DNA from: Hyphomicrobiales bacterium
Lineage (GTDB): Bacteria; Pseudomonadota; Alphaproteobacteria; Rhizobiales; Beijerinckiaceae
Reading direction: 5' to 3'
NCBI GenBank assembly: GCA_019246665.1
Contig: JAFAQA010000134.1
Location: 1-36,851 of the forward strand
DNA length: 36,851 nt
A program made the position numbers and the translations under genes. Every line of letters begins with the position of its first letter. Position 1 is the first letter of the stretch. Of the stretch, positions 33,983-36,851 are shown piece by piece. The notes beneath the pieces were generated by a model. It had not been told where the DNA came from. It did no database searches and saw only the letters and a program-made list of their open reading frames with translations.

Positions 33983-34021
33983 TCCAGATCTGGATATAGT
34001 CCAGATTGGGCCTCAAGGCAA
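33983..34021 (-). promoter_or_regulatory. RES/Xre promoter with overlapping three-half-site operator
   Basis: On the minus strand a -35-like TTGCCT (34021-34016) is followed after 17 bases by TATATC (33998-33993), about 18 bases before the antitoxin ATG. On the plus strand TCCAGATCTGGA (33983-33994) is a perfect 12-bp palindrome. ATCTGGA-TATAG-TCCAGAT (33988-34006) is a second inverted repeat sharing the middle half-site. The sites cover the -10 and start point, as expected for antitoxin autorepression. Confidence 0.65.
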
Positions 34022-34042
34022 TGCGTCCCTCAGCAGGCAGAT

Positions 34043-34062
34043 CTGCATTCACCTGCATTCAC
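34043..34062. repeat. tandem 10-bp direct repeat
   Basis: CTGCATTCAC occurs twice in perfect tandem in the AT-rich gap upstream of the RES/Xre operon. No function is evident. It sits outside the predicted core promoter (about 20 bases upstream of the -35). Confidence 0.55.
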
Positions 34063-34266
34063 TGATCTTTGGTTGGGGCACGCCACGATCGAGCACCTGG
34101 TCGCAAGGGTCAGAGCAAATCACTCTTCGCGGATATTTTATGTGGCTGGCTATTTAATTTGATTAACCGGATAATGTGATTTCGCATTTGCGCCTGAGCG
34201 GATTTACTATGTAAGCCTCGAACCTGGGATGTAATTGTAAAAACGCCCTTTAAATCGCGTTGCGGA

Positions 34267-34280
34267 CCGTTTGCAAACGG
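34267..34280. promoter_or_regulatory. 14-bp perfect palindrome downstream of coaA
   Basis: CCGTTTGCAAACGG is a perfect palindrome 23 bases past the coaA stop. No T-tract follows, so a terminator is unlikely. Its half-site CCGTTT matches that of the inverted repeat upstream of the aldo/keto reductase (23825-23841). It could be a regulator site or coincidence. Confidence 0.35.
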
Positions 34281-34303
34281 CTTGCGCTCAATAGGCAGCT
34301 AAT

Positions 34304-35269
34304 CTATAGCCGGCGCAACGCGACTTCCACGATCTCGTGCGCCGCCCCCTTGCGCAAGATGAGATCGGCGCGCTGGCGGGTCGGCAGGATGTTCTCACGA
34401 AGGTTCAGGAGATTGATGCTGCGCCAGATGTCCTCGGCGGTCTCGCGCGCCTGCTCTTCGGAAAGCTCGGCAAACCGCCGGAAAAAGGAGCGCGGATCGC
34501 GGAAAGCCGTCTCCCGGAGCCGCATGAAGCGCTCGACATACCAGGTGTAGAGATCGTCCTCATCGGCATCGAGATAGATCGAGAAGTCGAAGAAATCCGA
34601 GACGAACGGGATGGCCGATCCTTCCTTCGGCAGCCGCACCGGCTCGAGCACGTTGAGCCCTTCGAGAATGAGAATATCGGGCCGGTCGACAATCGTTTCC
34701 TCGCCCGGCACGACATCGTAGACGAGGTGCGAGTAAACGGGCGCGCGCACCTTGCGCTTGCCGGCCTTGACGTCGCTCAAAAACCGCAACAGCGCCGGCG
34801 TGTCGTAGCTCTCGGGAAAGCCCTTCTTGTTCATGATGCCGCGCGCATTGAGCTCGGCATTCGGCAAGAGGAAGCCGTCGGTGGTGACAAGCTGGACTTT
34901 CGGCGTGTTCGGCCAGCGCGACAAGAGCGTGGTGAGGACCCTGGCCATCGTCGATTTGCCGACCGAAACCGAGCCCGCGAGCCCGATGACGTAGGGCATC
35001 TTGCCATCCTCGGCCATGAGGAAGCGCTGCGTCGCCTTGAAGAGACCCTGCGTCGCGGCAACATACAAGGAGAGAAGGCGTGACAGGGGCAGATAGATCG
35101 CCGCCACCTCCTCGAGCGAGATCGGGTCGTTCAAGGATTGCAGCTTGACGAGATCCTCGAGGTTCAGCGTCAGTGGCGTATCGGCGCGCAGCTTCGCCCA
35201 TTCGCCACGGCTGAAGATGCGATAGGGCGAGACGCCCCCCACCGAAAACTGCCCTGCACGCTCGTCCAT
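34304..35269 (-). CDS. coaA: type I pantothenate kinase
   Basis: This cytoplasmic P-loop enzyme phosphorylates pantothenate, the first and usually feedback-inhibited step of coenzyme A synthesis. At 321 residues it matches bacterial CoaA (about 316). The N-terminal [22 protein letters not shown] is the family start. The Walker A motif [12 protein letters not shown] is at 96-107, followed by [24 protein letters not shown] and the ILEGLNVL block. The ATG at 35269 has an AGGATCT site just upstream. It is last in the hisA-hisF-hisE-coaA transcription order, a common Rhizobiales arrangement, with a 43-base gap after hisE. Confidence 0.96.
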   Translation of the reverse strand: MDERAGQFSVGGVSPYRIFSRGEWAKLRADTPLTLNLEDLVKLQSLNDPISLEEVAAIYLPLSRLLSLYVAATQGLFKATQRFLMAEDGKMPYVIGLAGSVSVGKSTMARVLTTLLSRWPNTPKVQLVTTDGFLLPNAELNARGIMNKKGFPESYDTPALLRFLSDVKAGKRKVRAPVYSHLVYDVVPGEETIVDRPDILILEGLNVLEPVRLPKEGSAIPFVSDFFDFSIYLDADEDDLYTWYVERFMRLRETAFRDPRSFFRRFAELSEEQARETAEDIWRSINLLNLRENILPTRQRADLILRKGAAHEIVEVALRRL

Positions 35270-35312
35270 TCAGAGATCCTGTCCTTCCGGCACTCTTCGT
35301 GCCGGGGCGCCG

Positions 35313-35639
35313 TCAAGCTTCGTCGCGCGCCGCCTTCTCCGCGAGGCCGGATTGGGCGCTGCGGCGCTCGAGCTCGTCGAGGACATCTTGCACCAAAACG
35401 CCACGCGCGCGAAGCAGGACGAGGAGATGATACAGTAGATCTGCGCTCTCGCCGATCAAGGCGCCCTTGTCGTTCTCGACCGCGGCAATCACCGCCTCGA
35501 TGGCCTCCTCGCCAAGCTTCTTCGCCACGCGAGCCGGTCCTTTGGCAAGAAGCTTCGCGGTCCAGGAGGCGTTCGGGCTGGCGGAGGAGCGCTCGGCGAT
35601 GATGCGTTCGAGATCCGCAAGCGTGAAGCGCGTCGTCAT
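35313..35639 (-). CDS. hisE: phosphoribosyl-ATP diphosphatase
   Basis: This enzyme hydrolyses phosphoribosyl-ATP to phosphoribosyl-AMP and diphosphate in histidine synthesis. It has 108 residues, the stand-alone HisE length, without a fused HisI domain. The MazG-like core [41 protein letters not shown] carries the metal-binding EExxE and ExxD motifs. The track shows it only as the C-terminal part of a longer ORF (35313-36044); the real start is ATG 35639, which overlaps the hisF stop in ATGA. The upstream part of that long ORF is a shadow of hisF. Confidence 0.95.
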   Translation of the reverse strand: MTTRFTLADLERIIAERSSASPNASWTAKLLAKGPARVAKKLGEEAIEAVIAAVENDKGALIGESADLLYHLLVLLRARGVLVQDVLDELERRSAQSGLAEKAARDEA

Positions 35640-36412
35640 CGATCCATCCTCACCGCGACGCCGGCATCGCGCAAATATTGCTTCGCCTCGGGGATGGTGA
35701 ATTCGCCAAAATGAAAGATCGAGGCCGCGAGCACCGCGCTCGCATGGCCGTCGCGCACGCCTTCCACAAGATGCTGGAGCGCGCCCACCCCGCCCGAAGC
35801 GATCACCGGCACCGAAACGCGGTCGGCGACGGCGCGGGTGAGCGCGATGTCGTAGCCGGATCTCGAGCCATCGCGATCCATGGAGGTGAGGAGGATCTCG
35901 CCTGCGCCAAGCGCCGCCACCTCTTCGGCAAAGGCGAGCGCGTCGAGGCCTGTGGGCTGGCGGCCTCCATGAGTGAAGATTTCCCAGTGGGGCAACTCGC
36001 CGGCCGTGCTGACGCGCTTCGCGTCGATCGCCACCGTGATGCACTGGTCGCCAAATCTTTGCGCCGCCGCCTGCACAAATTTGCGGTCCTTCACGGCAGC
36101 CGTGTTGATCGAGACCTTGTCGGCTCCGGCGAGAAGAAGCGCACGAATGTCGTCGAGCGTGCGCATGCCCCCGCCCACGGTGAGCGGCATGAAGCAGACC
36201 TCCGCGGTGCGCGCCACGACATCGAGCAGAATGCCGCGACCCTCATGGCTTGCCGTGATGTCGAGAAAGCACATTTCGTCGGCTCCGGCGGCGTCATAGG
36301 CCTGCGCGGCTTCGACCGGATCGCCCGCATCGGCGAGGTCGACGAAGCGCACGCCCTTCACGACACGCCCGTCTTTCACGTCGAGACAAGGAATGATGCG
36401 GGTTTTCAGCAT
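35636..36412 (-). CDS. hisF: imidazole glycerol phosphate synthase, cyclase subunit
   Basis: With HisH this enzyme makes imidazole glycerol phosphate and AICAR from PRFAR and ammonia. It has 258 residues and a (beta/alpha)8 barrel. The start [20 protein letters not shown] includes the catalytic Asp11, and VAIDAKR has the second catalytic aspartate (about 131). [27 protein letters not shown] and [17 protein letters not shown] are the phosphate-binding loops. The AICAR product links this pathway to PurH, encoded elsewhere in the window. I use ATG 36412; the track ORF extends upstream through non-coding DNA. The stop overlaps the hisE start by 4 bases. Confidence 0.96.
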   Translation of the reverse strand: MLKTRIIPCLDVKDGRVVKGVRFVDLADAGDPVEAAQAYDAAGADEMCFLDITASHEGRGILLDVVARTAEVCFMPLTVGGGMRTLDDIRALLLAGADKVSINTAAVKDRKFVQAAAQRFGDQCITVAIDAKRVSTAGELPHWEIFTHGGRQPTGLDALAFAEEVAALGAGEILLTSMDRDGSRSGYDIALTRAVADRVSVPVIASGGVGALQHLVEGVRDGHASAVLAASIFHFGEFTIPEAKQYLRDAGVAVRMDR

Positions 36413-36629
36413 GATGCCCGTTCGCATGCCCGGGAGCGCCCGTCTAGTGGTGCGGTGCCGACAAATGGCCCCGGTATGTCGGAATAGGCCTGACCGCAGC
36501 TTCAGAAACGAGACGGTCGATCGATTCGTCCGACGGATGGTGACGGTCCGCCGGGATCGATGCACCCGCGGGAATCGCGCATGCGTCCTACCCGCATCAT
36601 AGTCGGCTTGACCCGACCGCGCCGGCCGT

Positions 36630-36851
36630 TCAGGCGCCTGGGACGGGCGCCTCGTTGCCTCGCAACATGGCGAGCGCGCGTCGCGCATCGATGCGCCCGT
36701 CGTGAAGCGCCCGGCCCACGATGGCGCCTTCGAGCGACGAGGCGCGAGGCTCGGCGAGGCGCTCGATGTCCTGCATCGAAGAGAGGCCTCCCGAGGCGAT
36801 GACTGGAATATCGACGGCCTCGGCAAGCGCAAGCGTCGCCTCGAAATTGAG
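36630..36851 (-). CDS. hisA: HisA isomerase, C-terminal fragment (5' end outside window)
   Basis: This frame is open through the window edge and is absent from the ORF track. Translation gives [20 protein letters not shown] followed by [12 protein letters not shown], then [26 protein letters not shown] and a TGA at 36632-36630. This is the end of the HisA (ProFAR isomerase) barrel, with its last phosphate-binding loop SGGLSS and the typical [14 protein letters not shown] ending. The visible 73 residues are about the last 30 percent of the enzyme. It precedes hisF on the same strand with a 217-base gap, in the order hisA-hisF-hisE. Confidence 0.93.
   Translation of the reverse strand, partial: LNFEATLALAEAVDIPVIASGGLSSMQDIERLAEPRASSLEGAIVGRALHDGRIDARRALAMLRGNEAPVPGA

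Larger units (their letters stand above)
33976..34303. other. AT-rich intergenic region between the TA operon and coaA
   Basis: This 328-base stretch is clearly more AT-rich than its neighbours, especially 34120-34260. It holds the RES/Xre promoter-operator, a tandem decamer repeat and a 14-bp palindrome (34267-34280). No gene is credible; ORF 33909-34157 and ORF 34260-34550 overlap real genes on the other strand. Both flanking genes read leftward: coaA runs into it from the right and the TA operon runs out to the left. Confidence 0.55.

Noticed and set aside
1-36851. CRISPR arrays, tRNA/rRNA genes, phage or defence clusters
   Set aside because: No regularly spaced repeats with spacers, no cloverleaf-like tRNA sequence and no nuclease/helicase cluster were found by reading the gaps and ORFs.

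Overview
The window looks like chromosomal DNA from a high-GC alphaproteobacterium of the Hyphomicrobiales (Rhizobiales). The support is gene content and order: hisA-hisF-hisE-coaA, Tim44-MltA-Smr, DUF4170, the SDHAF4-like DUF1674 protein, the ~1600-aa NAD-glutamate dehydrogenase, and dispersed palindromic elements of a type common in this order. A Beijerinckiaceae/Methylocystaceae-like host is possible, but the sequence does not prove it. Almost all of the content is core metabolism; accessory content is two small toxin-antitoxin (TA) modules and the palindromic elements.

Layout. (1) 1-1050 (+): the 3' part of isocitrate lyase (aceA) with its KKCGH active-site motif, then a small DUF4170 gene. 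(2) 1171-5531 (-): a two-gene RND efflux operon (adaptor, then permease) with a probable terminator near 1060-1086. (3) 5919-17045 (+): a glycogen/alpha-glucan block, glgP-glgX-glgA-glgB-malQ, without glgC and with a 577-bp non-coding gap before glgA. (4) 17211-17720 (+): an addiction-module antitoxin and ParE/RelE-like toxin pair. (5) 17906-22723 (+): the large NAD-glutamate dehydrogenase, convergent with an aldo/keto reductase (22781-23794, -). This recalls the GdhZ-KidO metabolic/cell-division pair of Caulobacter. (6) 23926-27943 (-): a small Met-rich membrane protein, purH, and a heparinase II/III-family protein. (7) 28546-31554 (+): DUF1674/SDHAF4, Tim44-like, MltA-like and Smr-domain genes. 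(8) 31781-32785 (+): a PfkB-family adenosine kinase. (9) 32786-33975 (-): a RES/Xre toxin-antitoxin operon with a clear three-half-site operator over its promoter. (10) 34304-36851 (-): coaA, hisE, hisF and the 3' end of hisA, transcribed hisA to coaA.

How the genes work together. GlgA and GlgB build glycogen. GlgP, GlgX and MalQ degrade and recycle it. Isocitrate lyase, glutamate dehydrogenase, PurH, adenosine kinase, CoaA and the His enzymes are central or biosynthetic metabolism. The Tim44-like, MltA and Smr genes form a conserved envelope/maintenance block.

The strongest second-look signals are regulatory or structural: the RES/Xre operator, direct repeats upstream of an apparently Shine-Dalgarno-less antitoxin gene, a dispersed palindromic element family whose copies supply or touch stop codons, two related CCGTTT...AAACGG palindromes, and the GDH/aldo-keto reductase neighbourhood. 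I found no CRISPR array, tRNA, rRNA, insertion sequence or obvious new multi-gene defence system.
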